58,280 bases of DNA from an uncultured Eubacterium sp. (lineage in GTDB: Bacteria; Bacillota; Clostridia; Lachnospirales; Lachnospiraceae). Positions 43,791 through 52,190 of this stretch are shown piece after piece. The notes under the pieces are model-generated. The model was not told where the DNA came from and searched no databases. It saw only the letters and a list, made by a program, of their open reading frames with translations. How positions within the stretch are numbered: the first letter of the stretch is position 1; the number at the start of each line of letters is the position of its first letter. The translations under genes and the position numbers were made by a program. The stretch covers positions 1-58,280 of the forward strand of contig CAMWXD010000022.1 in the NCBI GenBank assembly GCA_947178105.1. The letters are read 5' to 3'.

Positions 43791-44670
43791 CTTTAAACCT
43801 CCTTTGCAGTAATTGCAGACGGGACTGCTCTGATTCCGCATTCTGAATAATCTTAAGATGCTCGCGCAGCCCTTCCTGATCCAGGTTTCTGTAAATCTGC
43901 CCCGTCTTTGCGACCGACACGGCGCCTGTTTCCTCAGATACAATAATCGTCAGGGAATCACTGACCTCACTGATCCCGATCGCCGCACGATGCCTCGTCC
44001 CAAGCTCCTTGCTGATCGTCATGCTGTCCGACAGCGGCAGATAGCAGGTCGCTGCCACTACCCTGTCCCTGCGTACAATAATAGCACCGTCATGCAGCGG
44101 CGTATTTTTCTCAAATATATTTATCAAAAGCTGACTGGTCAGCAGCGAATCCAGGGCGATCCCAGTACGCTCATATTCTGTCAGCACAATATCCTGTTCT
44201 ACGACAATCAATGCCCCTGTCTTTACCTTGCCCATCTCAAAGGAAGCCTTTACTAGCTCATTAATCGTCCGGTCACTGAACCTGCCGCTGTCCTGCGTTA
44301 CTCCAAAATCAAACAGCGCCGTCACAAACCGTTTTCGTCCAAGCTGGTCTAACGCCTTTCGCAGCTCCGGCTGGAAAATAACGGCAAGCGCGGTCAGCGC
44401 TACGTCTACCATCCTGCTCGCCAGCCAGAGGATCGTATTCATCTGGAAAATCCCTGCGACCAGAATAAACAGCAAAATCACAACGATCCCCTTAAACAGC
44501 ATCCATGCACGAGTCCCCTTGATCCATCTGAGCACATGGTAAACAAAAAATGTAATAATAAAAATCTCGACCACATCCGTCAGCCTGATTTTCTGCGGAG
44601 TGACCCAGTACATATACTTTTCTGCAAACCACTCTGCAAGCCTTTGTATTGTACTGATAAATGCCTGCAC
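43759..44670 (-). CDS. cdaA: Diadenylate cyclase CdaA
   Basis: About 303 residues. Three membrane segments (about 30-95) are followed by the DAC domain, which makes cyclic di-AMP from two ATP. DGAIIVRRDRV and GTRHRAAIGISE hold the DGA and RHR signature motifs. GTG at 44670, seven bases after GGAAG, is the best start; a TTG at 44691 is an alternative. Cyclic di-AMP controls potassium and osmolyte uptake and thereby turgor and wall stress. It heads the conserved cdaA-cdaR-glmM block. Confidence 0.95.
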   Translation of the reverse strand: MQAFISTIQRLAEWFAEKYMYWVTPQKIRLTDVVEIFIITFFVYHVLRWIKGTRAWMLFKGIVVILLFILVAGIFQMNTILWLASRMVDVALTALAVIFQPELRKALDQLGRKRFVTALFDFGVTQDSGRFSDRTINELVKASFEMGKVKTGALIVVEQDIVLTEYERTGIALDSLLTSQLLINIFEKNTPLHDGAIIVRRDRVVAATCYLPLSDSMTISKELGTRHRAAIGISEVSDSLTIIVSEETGAVSVAKTGQIYRNLDQEGLREHLKIIQNAESEQSRLQLLQRRFKDAKKRRKNTD

Positions 44671-44703
44671 AATTTCACTTCCTTCCCTCAAAACAAGATA
44701 ACG

Positions 44704-45717
44704 CTACTCTTCGTCATCCAGGTTGATCTCCATCTCCTCCATCAGTTCCTCGCGGGTCACAGCATCCCTTCCCGCCCGCGCGCTCCTTGCATTATCACTG
44801 ATTTTTTTCAGCGATTTTGCCCTCGCAGACACATAGCGCTTTGGAACAGCCTTTACATAATAATAATACTCATCGTCTTCAAACTGTACACGTTCTGTCC
44901 TCGTATAGTCCAGATTGAAGAAAAAGAACTGGAGAATCAGCAGCAATACCACGCTTACCCCGCAGCCAGCCGTCAGCCGCATCGTCATGCTGCTCATGCC
45001 GATCTGCAAATATCCCGCATAAAACGCCACATATTGCAGCAGCATACCAGCGATAATCGCAATCGTCCATGCATAATCTGCCGACATCCTGCGGATCACA
45101 TATACAACCAGTGCGGTCACGATAAATACCGCAATGGCCAAGTACATTTCCCGGTTTCCTACGAACTGCTTGATAATCTCTTGAAATTTTTCAAGCAACT
45201 CCCCTTCTTCTCCTGTCACCCCAAGGCTTGTTTCATTCGCTGTAATCCCTTCTAAAAAATAATACGTAACGACCCCGCAAATTGTTGGTATCATCGATAC
45301 CGGCTGCTGCAACAATCCATTTGCAGCCGGCATCACATAGGGAATTCCCAATACATATGCGATCGGCGCCAGCAGAGCATAATACGCGTTGCCCGGTGCA
45401 AACCGAAAATACAGCAAGTACATAACAGCAAAAAGCGCCAACATGATAACACCCGCCGGCATCGATAAGGCATAACAGTGCAGTGTGAGCAAAGCCCCGG
45501 CTGCCAAAAGCATAACCGATACCGGCAGAATGGAACATACAAGCGCCAGAATCAGCAGCAGAGGCAGGCTGTCCAGCCTTTCCATATATCCGATTTTACG
45601 GTTAATCATTAAAAAAGACGAAAACGCAAGCAGGAACTTCACTACCGGCAGCAGATAAATCTCATACTTTCCGTAAAAACTGCGAATTCCTTCCTTGAAC
45701 TCCAATAAAACTGTCAT
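44704..45717 (-). CDS. Polytopic membrane protein of unknown function
   Basis: A 337-residue protein with about nine membrane segments in the first 255 residues and a cytoplasmic tail of about 80 residues. The tail is basic near 290-315 (SARAKSLKKIS) and ends in an acidic EEMEINLDDEE. I do not recognise the family. It lies 33 bases upstream of cdaA and nine bases downstream of another small membrane protein, so it probably belongs to the cyclic di-AMP/wall operon. A role as membrane partner of CdaA or as a transporter is speculation. Confidence 0.7.
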   Translation of the reverse strand: MTVLLEFKEGIRSFYGKYEIYLLPVVKFLLAFSSFLMINRKIGYMERLDSLPLLLILALVCSILPVSVMLLAAGALLTLHCYALSMPAGVIMLALFAVMYLLYFRFAPGNAYYALLAPIAYVLGIPYVMPAANGLLQQPVSMIPTICGVVTYYFLEGITANETSLGVTGEEGELLEKFQEIIKQFVGNREMYLAIAVFIVTALVVYVIRRMSADYAWTIAIIAGMLLQYVAFYAGYLQIGMSSMTMRLTAGCGVSVVLLLILQFFFFNLDYTRTERVQFEDDEYYYYVKAVPKRYVSARAKSLKKISDNARSARAGRDAVTREELMEEMEINLDDEE

Positions 45718-45726
45718 GTTCTCCTC

Positions 45727-46143
45727 CTAATGCCGCATCGGTGTCGTGCGGTTTTCCTGTTCCTCATATAATCTGCCCAGGCGCTTCAGCCGTCTGTAAT
45801 GACGCTTCATGCTCTTCCTGCCTGTAGCATAAAATACATTTGCATAGATATCAACCGCAACCAGATAGGCGCCTAAAAAGCACAGATACCTTACGAGAAC
45901 CGCCGTCCCAAAAGCAATCAAATCCATGCTGTCTAAGTTCGCCATCAGCTCCTCGATATGGCACACGCCCCATAACGCAAGAAAAATGCCATATACGGCT
46001 GTGCCGCAAAAAAAACCTTTCAGCAGGTGCCTGGCTGCAAAATCCCCGCGGTAATAGCTGACTGCTTTTTTATATTTTTTTCCTTCCCGCTGTTCGTAAG
46101 CTGCAAGCTTCGTCATTTCCCGGACGCGTTCCTGGTCTATCAT
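45727..46143 (-). CDS. Small membrane protein of unknown function
   Basis: About 138 residues: a charged head, two membrane segments (roughly 45-65 and 80-105) and a strongly basic tail (RKSMKRHYRRLKRLGRLYEE). The start at ATG 46143 follows TTTTGGAGG at a wide spacing; an open frame runs to 46239 but its first part looks non-coding. Function is unknown. It begins the unit that continues through the 337-residue membrane protein into cdaA. Confidence 0.65.
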   Translation of the reverse strand: MIDQERVREMTKLAAYEQREGKKYKKAVSYYRGDFAARHLLKGFFCGTAVYGIFLALWGVCHIEELMANLDSMDLIAFGTAVLVRYLCFLGAYLVAVDIYANVFYATGRKSMKRHYRRLKRLGRLYEEQENRTTPMRH

Positions 46144-46248
46144 AATATAAGCAAAACCTCCAAAATATGCCTGTTTTTCCACAATATCGTTCTTATTATA
46201 ACACAGGCAACAGTATATGAAAAGTTTTTTTGTTCCCAATCATCGAAA

Positions 46249-46276
46249 AAAAGAGAATGCGTCTGCATTCTCTTTT
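46249..46276. terminator. Terminator after the flagellar-region gene
   Basis: AAAAGAGAATGC and GCATTCTCTTTT pair perfectly around a GTCT loop, with A and T runs on both sides. It lies 27 bases past the stop of the flagellar-region gene on the minus strand and separates the recD2-comF unit from the cdaA unit. Confidence 0.9.
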
Positions 46277-46302
46277 GTAATATTCCGAAAGGAACTCCTT
46301 CC

Positions 46303-46707
46303 TTAGGAATCCAAAAACCGCATCCGGTTTCCGTCTGATTTTTTCGGCGCTTCCACCTTTACCGGCTCTTCTTCCACTGCATGGCTCAAATTATTAATCA
46401 TCTTGCCCTTACATGCGTCGCAATATTTGCCGAACTTAATCATTGCACCGCAGTTCATGCATTCAATCCCTACCGGAGAATCATCGGAAAACTTCAAACG
46501 CTCCTCACGCACCCATGTCTTTAACTGCTTGACAGAAACCTCATTCGCCTCCGACACCTCCTGCAATGCTGCATGAGGATGCTCGCGGATATAATCCTTT
46601 ACTTCTTTAAACTTTTCTTCCAGCTTCTCCACACATGCCGAACAGATCACCGGACCGGAGAGATAATTAAATAAGCGTTTGCAGTTCTTACATGACCTTA
46701 CATCCAT
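46303..46707 (-). CDS. Flagellar-region zinc-ribbon protein (TIGR03826/YvyF-like)
   Basis: About 134 residues. Two zinc knuckles, CKNCKRLF...CSAC near the start and CMNCGAMIKFGKYCDAC near 80-97, flank a helical middle that resembles a winged helix (LQEVSEANEVSVKQLKTWV). This matches the YvyF-type protein usually found between comF and flgM in Firmicutes; it is thought to be regulatory. Here flgM and the hook-associated genes do not follow; a terminator does. GGGGG precedes the ATG at 46707. The gene lies 84 bases after comF. Confidence 0.85.
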   Translation of the reverse strand: MDVRSCKNCKRLFNYLSGPVICSACVEKLEEKFKEVKDYIREHPHAALQEVSEANEVSVKQLKTWVREERLKFSDDSPVGIECMNCGAMIKFGKYCDACKGKMINNLSHAVEEEPVKVEAPKKSDGNRMRFLDS

Positions 46708-46729
46708 AATATGCCCCCTTCTAGTTTCG

Positions 46730-46756
46730 ATATCGAAGCTGCCGCTTCTTTCTATA
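46730..46756 (-). promoter_or_regulatory. Possible flagellar sigma (SigD) promoter
   Basis: On the minus strand TATA (46753-46756) is separated by 15 bases from TTCGATAT (46730-46737), close to the SigD pattern TAAA-N15-GCCGATAT. A TATAAT overlaps it at 46756-46761. It would give a leader of about 17 bases for the flagellar-region gene. Confidence 0.35.
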
Positions 46757-46791
46757 TTATAATAGTCGCCAGAGCGTGTCTGCGACACGTC

Positions 46792-47595
46792 CTAACCGCC
46801 CTGCCCAATACTGATGCACAGATAAAATACATCCTCAACACCCGATTGTTTTAAAACAAGCGCAGCAGCATCGATCGTACTGCCCGTCGTATAGATATCA
46901 TCAATAAGCAGGATTCTCTTTAAGTTTACTACATTTCTGTTCATTTTAAAAGCATTTTTCAGATTATTTTTTCTTTCACTGGCGGAGAGCTGTTTTTGCG
47001 GAGCCGTATTGCGCACGCGTACAAGCAGCCCGGCATCATAATCCAATCCGACAAGCTGCGCAAACCTCCTGCCAAACAAATCCGCCTGGTTATACCCGCG
47101 CTTTTTTCTCCTCTTTTTTGACAGCGGAATCGGAGCCGCCAATTCAATGCCAAGCCGCCGCACCCATTGCCCATACAGGCGCGCCGCCTCCAGCGCAAAA
47201 AACTCTGTATAATCCCTGCGGTTGCCGTATTTATAACGATATAACATGCCGCGCACCGCCCCCTGATACCGGAAAACGGCGCGGCCCTGGCAAAACTCAT
47301 GCTTTTTTCTGATACAGTCCATGCAGTATTCGTGCACTGTGCTTTCCACTGGCTTGCCGCATGAATAACAAAAAGGCTGCGTCACATAACGCAGCTTTCC
47401 CGCACATTCCGGGCAAATGAGCGTATCGCGCAGTACACTGCCACATACCGGACAGCGGTGCGGGTAAAGCAGCAAAAGCGCCTTCCTGTATCCTTTCTGC
47501 AAAGATTCCATGCCTCTTTTGCCGACGGGCTTGCCGGCACGCTGCCCCTGCCTGTCCGTGCGGCACTTCCCGCTCTTTTTCTCACATCCTGCCAT
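46792..47595 (-). CDS. ComF family phosphoribosyltransferase-like protein
   Basis: A 267-residue protein with N-terminal zinc-binding cysteines (CPVCG, CPEC, CYSCG, CMDC) and a C-terminal phosphoribosyltransferase fold (RILLIDDIYTTGSTIDAAA). ComF helps single-stranded DNA handling during natural transformation in Bacillus; in Clostridia its role is less clear. The first ATG overlaps recD2 by 14 bases; ATG 47511 is an alternative start. It lies between recD2 and the flagellar-region gene. Confidence 0.9.
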   Translation of the reverse strand: MAGCEKKSGKCRTDRQGQRAGKPVGKRGMESLQKGYRKALLLLYPHRCPVCGSVLRDTLICPECAGKLRYVTQPFCYSCGKPVESTVHEYCMDCIRKKHEFCQGRAVFRYQGAVRGMLYRYKYGNRRDYTEFFALEAARLYGQWVRRLGIELAAPIPLSKKRRKKRGYNQADLFGRRFAQLVGLDYDAGLLVRVRNTAPQKQLSASERKNNLKNAFKMNRNVVNLKRILLIDDIYTTGSTIDAAALVLKQSGVEDVFYLCISIGQGG

Positions 47596-49816
47596 GGCTT
47601 GCTGTTTCCCCCTCCTGCTGCTCCAAAATCCTGTCCTTTAATCCGCAGTACCGCTCCTGTTCGCTGATGTTTCCCACCATTTCATCGAATTTATGCTCGT
47701 CGCCGACGATCGTCACGCACTTTTTCGCCCTTGTAACGGCTGTATAGAGCAGATTGCGGTTCATCAGCATTTTCGGCCCGCCCAGCAGCGGGATCACGAC
47801 TGCCGGATATTCGCTGCCCTGTGATTTATGTATCGTAATCGCATAGGCAAGCTCCAGCTCCTCCAGCATCTTAAACGGATATTCCACAATACGCCCTTCG
47901 TCAAACTCAATCGTAATCATTTCCGTGACATCGCGGATACTGCGGATCACGCCCATATCGCCGTTAAAAATCCCCATGCCACGCTCCACCGCAATGCCAT
48001 AGCGGTTTTTGATCTCCCATTCCACCTGGTAATTATTTTTAATCTGCATCACCTTGTCGCCTTCACGGAAAACCGTCTCTCCGCGCTCTTTTTCCGCCTT
48101 TTTCGGCGACGGCGGATTCAGGTACTGCTGCAAGACCGTATTCAGGTGGCCTACTCCCAGCAGCCCTTTGCGCATCGGTGTCAGCACCTGGATCTCATAC
48201 ATCTGGGCATCTACATATTTCGGCATCTTTTGTACAACTAGCTGCAACACGACATTGATAATCTTATCCGCGTCATAGCGCTTTAAAAAGAAAAAATCCC
48301 GGCTCTGGTTGTCCAGCTTTACAAATTCCCCGCGGTTAATCTTGTGCGCATTTACGATAATGTCGCTCTGGCTTGCCTGGCGAAAGATCTTTGTCAGGCG
48401 TACGACCTGGAATACGCCGGACGCAATCATATCCTTGAGCACGCTCCCAGGCCCAACGCTTGGAAGCTGGTTAATATCCCCCACAAGGATCAGTTGTGTG
48501 CCAGGCACGACTGCTTTGAGCAGCGCATACATCAGCGAGATATCCACCATAGACATTTCATCGATTATAATGGCATCCGTTTCAAGCGGATTGGATTCAT
48601 TGCGTTCAAATCCAGCCGTCCCTTCCACTCCGCCGTTCAGCTCCAGCATCCGGTGAATCGTACGCGCTTCGTAGCCTGTCGTTTCGCTCATGCGCTTTGC
48701 CGCCCTGCCTGTCGGCGCCGCCAGCATAAAATCCATCCCTTCCATTTCGTACAGGCGGATAATCGAATTGATCGTCGTCGTCTTTCCGGTGCCGGGGCCG
48801 CCGGTAATAATCAAAATACCGTTTCCCGCCGCTTCGCAGACCGCTTCCCGCTGCAGTTCATCCAGCACGACCTTCGCATGTTTTTCAATGGCGGCAATCT
48901 TTTTCTCCAGATCCATACGGCCTGCCTCGCGCCGTACGTTCAACTGCTGTAACAACACCGCGGCATTGTGTTCCATATTATAATAGGAAGCAGCATAAAC
49001 CTGTATCTGCCCTGGCTGCTCTTTCATCACGATCCTGCGGGCGATTGCAAGATCCATATAATGCTTTTCAATCAAATCCGCATCTATCCCAAGCAGTTCC
49101 GCAACCTTGGCGGCAAGCACTTCTTTTGGCTGATATGTATGCCCCTCAGCTCCTGCCTGCTGCAACGCATATAAAATGCCGCTGCGGATGCGAAAATCAG
49201 AATCTGCGCGTATCCCTGCACGGCTTGCAATGCCGTCCGCAATCCGAAAGCCGACGCCCTGGATATCGTCCGCCAGGCGGTACGGGTTTTCCCTGATAAT
49301 CGTATAGATCTGCGCACCGTACGCCCGATATACTTTTACCGCCAGGTTTTGTCCGATTCCATGCTGCTGCAAAAAAATCATCGCCTGGCGCATATCTTTC
49401 TTTTCCTCCACCTGAGCCGCGATTTCCTGCGCCTTGCGCTCGCTGATCCCCCGGATTTCCGCCAGCCGTTCCGGCTCCTCTTCAATCACCCGAAACGTAT
49501 CCATTCCAAATTTCCGCACGATACGTGCCGCCAGTGCCGCCCCGACGCCTTTGACCGCACCGGAACCAAGATAGCGTTCCACCGCAAAGGCATCCTCCGG
49601 CTCCTTTTCTGTAAAGGACTCCACCCGAAACTGCCTGCCATACGACGGATGCTCGGTATAGCTGCCTGCAAATTCCACATTCATGCCTTCTGTAACGCCA
49701 TGCAGGACTCCCACACAGGTCAGCTCGCCGTCCCCGCTCACAAGCGTCAGCACGCAGTAGCCGTTTTCCTCATTTTGAAATATAAAGTTATCGATATACC
49801 CAGTTACTTTTTCCAA
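47582..49816 (-). CDS. recD2: RecD2-type DNA helicase
   Basis: A 744-residue SF1B 5'-3' helicase that works without RecB and RecC. An OB-like head and helix-hairpin-helix region (about 80-200) precede Walker A GGPGTGKT with K345, DEMSMVD, LVGDINQLPSVGPG, and the C-terminal YAITIHKSQGSEYP with VTRAKK. In Firmicutes it assists replication fork repair and mismatch repair. The start codon is TTG at 49816 behind AGGAG. It opens the recD2-comF unit. Confidence 0.95.
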   Translation of the reverse strand: MEKVTGYIDNFIFQNEENGYCVLTLVSGDGELTCVGVLHGVTEGMNVEFAGSYTEHPSYGRQFRVESFTEKEPEDAFAVERYLGSGAVKGVGAALAARIVRKFGMDTFRVIEEEPERLAEIRGISERKAQEIAAQVEEKKDMRQAMIFLQQHGIGQNLAVKVYRAYGAQIYTIIRENPYRLADDIQGVGFRIADGIASRAGIRADSDFRIRSGILYALQQAGAEGHTYQPKEVLAAKVAELLGIDADLIEKHYMDLAIARRIVMKEQPGQIQVYAASYYNMEHNAAVLLQQLNVRREAGRMDLEKKIAAIEKHAKVVLDELQREAVCEAAGNGILIITGGPGTGKTTTINSIIRLYEMEGMDFMLAAPTGRAAKRMSETTGYEARTIHRMLELNGGVEGTAGFERNESNPLETDAIIIDEMSMVDISLMYALLKAVVPGTQLILVGDINQLPSVGPGSVLKDMIASGVFQVVRLTKIFRQASQSDIIVNAHKINRGEFVKLDNQSRDFFFLKRYDADKIINVVLQLVVQKMPKYVDAQMYEIQVLTPMRKGLLGVGHLNTVLQQYLNPPSPKKAEKERGETVFREGDKVMQIKNNYQVEWEIKNRYGIAVERGMGIFNGDMGVIRSIRDVTEMITIEFDEGRIVEYPFKMLEELELAYAITIHKSQGSEYPAVVIPLLGGPKMLMNRNLLYTAVTRAKKCVTIVGDEHKFDEMVGNISEQERYCGLKDRILEQQEGETASHGRM

Positions 49817-49863
49817 GATCGCATCTCCTGACCGTTATTTGCTCCTGCGAAAAACCAGCGCGC

Positions 49864-49907
49864 AAAAAATGCAGGATGCACTTTTTCTTCCATTCGCAAC
49901 ATCCTGC
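49864..49907 (-). terminator. Terminator of the mbl-flagellar operon
   Basis: GCAGGATG (49871-49878) pairs with CATCCTGC (49900-49907). On the minus strand it is followed by ATTTTTT. It lies 63 bases past the rod-binding gene. Confidence 0.75.
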
Positions 49908-49970
49908 ACCTGCTTTTCAGGAACAGCTCAGAAAGCCAGCCCATTCCTGCAAACATCCATTCAAAATCGC

Positions 49971-50330
49971 TTAAGATTCCTCCGTAATCCCATAATTACG
50001 CTTCATCTGCTCATACAACTGCTGTGCCAGCGGCCCGCCTGACTGATCCGTTGTCTGTGCTGCGACATTTTGTATCACACCGTCCTTAAAATAATCAACG
50101 AGCGATGCAAGGGAAGAGTCCCCGTTTTCCTCGCTGCCGATTGTCTTGAACATTTCTTTGTAGACCTGCTCCATAAAATAGGATTCAAACTCACGGCAGA
50201 CTTCTTTTAATTCTTCCGCCGTAGAGGCACCTTCCATATTGTCCAGCTTGCCCGACAGCTTCGTGCCGGAAACAGCGCTTGTCATCGACGGGTCAATATA
50301 GGAATTCAGTCCGTTGATTCCGATACTCAT
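49971..50330 (-). CDS. Flagellar rod-binding protein (FlgJ N-terminal domain type)
   Basis: A 119-residue protein matching the rod-binding domain of FlgJ: ELKEVCREFESYFMEQVYKEMFKTI and LASLVDYFKDGVIQNVA are the helical core (read as separate motifs). It caps or guides assembly of the flagellar rod. The muramidase half found in proteobacterial FlgJ is absent, as is normal in Firmicutes. It is the last gene of the mbl-flhO-flhP unit, 16 bases after flhP. Confidence 0.85.
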   Translation of the reverse strand: MSIGINGLNSYIDPSMTSAVSGTKLSGKLDNMEGASTAEELKEVCREFESYFMEQVYKEMFKTIGSEENGDSSLASLVDYFKDGVIQNVAAQTTDQSGGPLAQQLYEQMKRNYGITEES

Positions 50331-50346
50331 TGCTCAAGCCTCCTTC

Positions 50347-51162
50347 CTATCGTTTCAGGTTGTTTGCCTGCTCCAGCATCGTGTCCGAGGTCGTGATCGC
50401 ACGGGAATTCAGCTCATATGCCCTCTGTGCGACAATCATATTGACCATCTCGTCCGCTACCTGTACATTGGAGCCTTCCAAAAATCCCTGCCGGATATTG
50501 CTGCGCTGCAAGCCCGGTGTATTTGCTTCATTCATCGGCGCTCCCGAAGCGTCTGTTTCCACATAATATGTACCGGAAATCTTTTGCAGGCCGGCATCAT
50601 TGTTAAACTGCCATAAGCCGATCGACTGGTTCAGCGGCACATACACCCGCTCCGGATCTGTATAGCCGATTGCCCCGTCGCTGGAGATCGAAACCATGCT
50701 TGCATCCACTTCGTCAGGCAATATAATCTCATTTCCATTTGTATCCATGACCTGGTAGCCCTCTGATGTACAAAGCGTCAGCCCGTTTGCACCCTGGCTC
50801 CAGTAAAAGTCCCCGTTTCTCGTATAGTAAGCCTCGCCGTCCGCGCCGTTAATCCCGAATAAGCCGTTGCCTTCGATCGCTACCGCACTAAAGCTCTCCA
50901 CATCCAGCATCGGCCCCTGGCCAAAATGCGACGTAATCGAAGCGACTCTCGTCCCAAGCCCTACCTGTGCAGAAATCGGTTTCTGTGCTCCGTTTGCAGT
51001 CGTCGTCTCTGTCTGTAGCGTTTGATATAACAGCGACTTGAATTCCGGCTTTTCTGTTTTATAGCCGACAGTATTGACGTTTGCCAGATTGTTGGATATC
51101 GAATCTACATTCGTCTGCTGCGCACGCATCCCTGATGCAGCGCTCCATAATGCTCTCATCAT
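50347..51162 (-). CDS. flhP: Flagellar hook-basal body protein (FlhP/FlgG type)
   Basis: A 271-residue rod protein. The N-terminal ALWSAASGMRAQQ...ISNNLANVNTVGYK and the C-terminal EGSNVQVADEMVNMIVAQRAYELNS are the paired coiled segments of axial flagellar proteins; the middle domain is the FlgG-type beta part. It is exported through the flagellar channel and builds the distal rod. AAGGAG precedes the ATG. Order mbl-flhO-flhP is the same as in Bacillus subtilis. Confidence 0.92.
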   Translation of the reverse strand: MMRALWSAASGMRAQQTNVDSISNNLANVNTVGYKTEKPEFKSLLYQTLQTETTTANGAQKPISAQVGLGTRVASITSHFGQGPMLDVESFSAVAIEGNGLFGINGADGEAYYTRNGDFYWSQGANGLTLCTSEGYQVMDTNGNEIILPDEVDASMVSISSDGAIGYTDPERVYVPLNQSIGLWQFNNDAGLQKISGTYYVETDASGAPMNEANTPGLQRSNIRQGFLEGSNVQVADEMVNMIVAQRAYELNSRAITTSDTMLEQANNLKR

Positions 51163-51168
51163 AATTAT

Positions 51169-51315
51169 TTAATCTCCTTCCACGGCACTCCATGCCCTGC
51201 TTCGCCTTCCGTGGTCAAATACTGTATAAATACCCATATATTTATTATCGGCAGGTTTTCCTGTATTCATAACCATTTGCCCGCGAATCGTATTGCTAAT
51301 CGTATAGCTATTCAT
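51169..51315 (-). CDS. Possible 48-residue small protein
   Basis: The 162-base gap between flhO and flhP contains an open frame of 48 codons starting MNSYTISNTIRGQMVMNTG. It is in the same frame as flhO, four codons after two consecutive stop codons, and ends inside the ribosome binding region of flhP. No good ribosome binding site precedes it. It may be a degraded extension of flhO, a small flagellar protein or nothing. Confidence 0.3.
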   Translation of the reverse strand: MNSYTISNTIRGQMVMNTGKPADNKYMGIYTVFDHGRRSRAWSAVEGD

Positions 51316-51324
51316 GACATCTTA

Positions 51325-52131
51325 TTAACCGATTCTGCCAACCTGGTTCACTGCCTTATCCAGCATTGTATCAAAGGTCTGGATCATTTTCTGGTTGGAT
51401 TCATACGCTCTTGCAATCGTAATCATCGTCACCATCTCATCCACGACTTTCACATTTGACGCCTCAATACAGCCCTGTTCAATATTTGCCTGGGCTTCGA
51501 TCACCTGCCCGCCGTCTACAAGGTCATACATATTCTCGCCGTATTTGGAAAGGAAATCATAATTTTCAAAATCAACCAGCCCGAGCTGCCCGACCAACTG
51601 GTCGTTCTGGTAAATAAAGCCAGCCTTATCGATCGTAAAATCCAGATTCGGGTCTAGCTGGATAAAATTGTTTGCTGCCGGGTCACCGTTTTGCGCACCG
51701 TTTTGGTTGAGCACATAATCGCCGTCCTTCGTACGCAAAAATCCGTCTGTGCTGATCGTAAACGCACCGTCTCTTGTATATTTTGCGGAAGTATTCCCTT
51801 GTTTATCGGTAAAGGAAATGGCAAAAAACCCATTGCCGTCTATCGCACAATCATACTTATTGTCTGTTACCTTAAAACTGCCCTGTGTGTAATCTGTATA
51901 GGTCTCGCCAATTTTTACACCCATGTTGACATCGCCAAGCGCTTTTGCACGCCAGGTCGGCACCGAAGAATCCTTGATCCGCATTGCCAGCTTTGATTCA
52001 AAGGATTCCGCTGTCGCGCCTTCTTTTTTGTAGCCATTTGTATCTGCATTTGCCAGGTTGTTCGTAATGACATCCAGCCGGTTCATTTCGTTGACCATTC
52101 CTGTCCATGCTGTGTATAACCCCTTTACCAT
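51325..52131 (-). CDS. flhO: Flagellar hook-basal body protein (FlhO/FlgF type)
   Basis: About 268 residues from ATG 52131, which follows GAAAGGAAG; an upstream in-frame start adds eight residues. KGLYTAWTGMVNEMNRLDV and NNLANADTNGYKKEG form the N-terminal rod signature; EASNVKVVDEMVTMITIARAYESNQ is the C-terminal coiled partner. It is a rod component paired with FlhP. The two are similar in plan but distinct in sequence. Confidence 0.92.
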   Translation of the reverse strand: MVKGLYTAWTGMVNEMNRLDVITNNLANADTNGYKKEGATAESFESKLAMRIKDSSVPTWRAKALGDVNMGVKIGETYTDYTQGSFKVTDNKYDCAIDGNGFFAISFTDKQGNTSAKYTRDGAFTISTDGFLRTKDGDYVLNQNGAQNGDPAANNFIQLDPNLDFTIDKAGFIYQNDQLVGQLGLVDFENYDFLSKYGENMYDLVDGGQVIEAQANIEQGCIEASNVKVVDEMVTMITIARAYESNQKMIQTFDTMLDKAVNQVGRIG

Positions 52132-52190
52132 GTGCTTACTTCCTTTCTGTTCCATTTCTCTGTGTCTGTACCTGTTTTAACCGGAACCGA

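Noticed and set aside
19144..46143. One single 27-kb operon
   Set aside because: All genes point the same way and gaps are small, but no transcript evidence exists and internal promoters are likely (for example before HPr or glmM), so I do not claim one unit.
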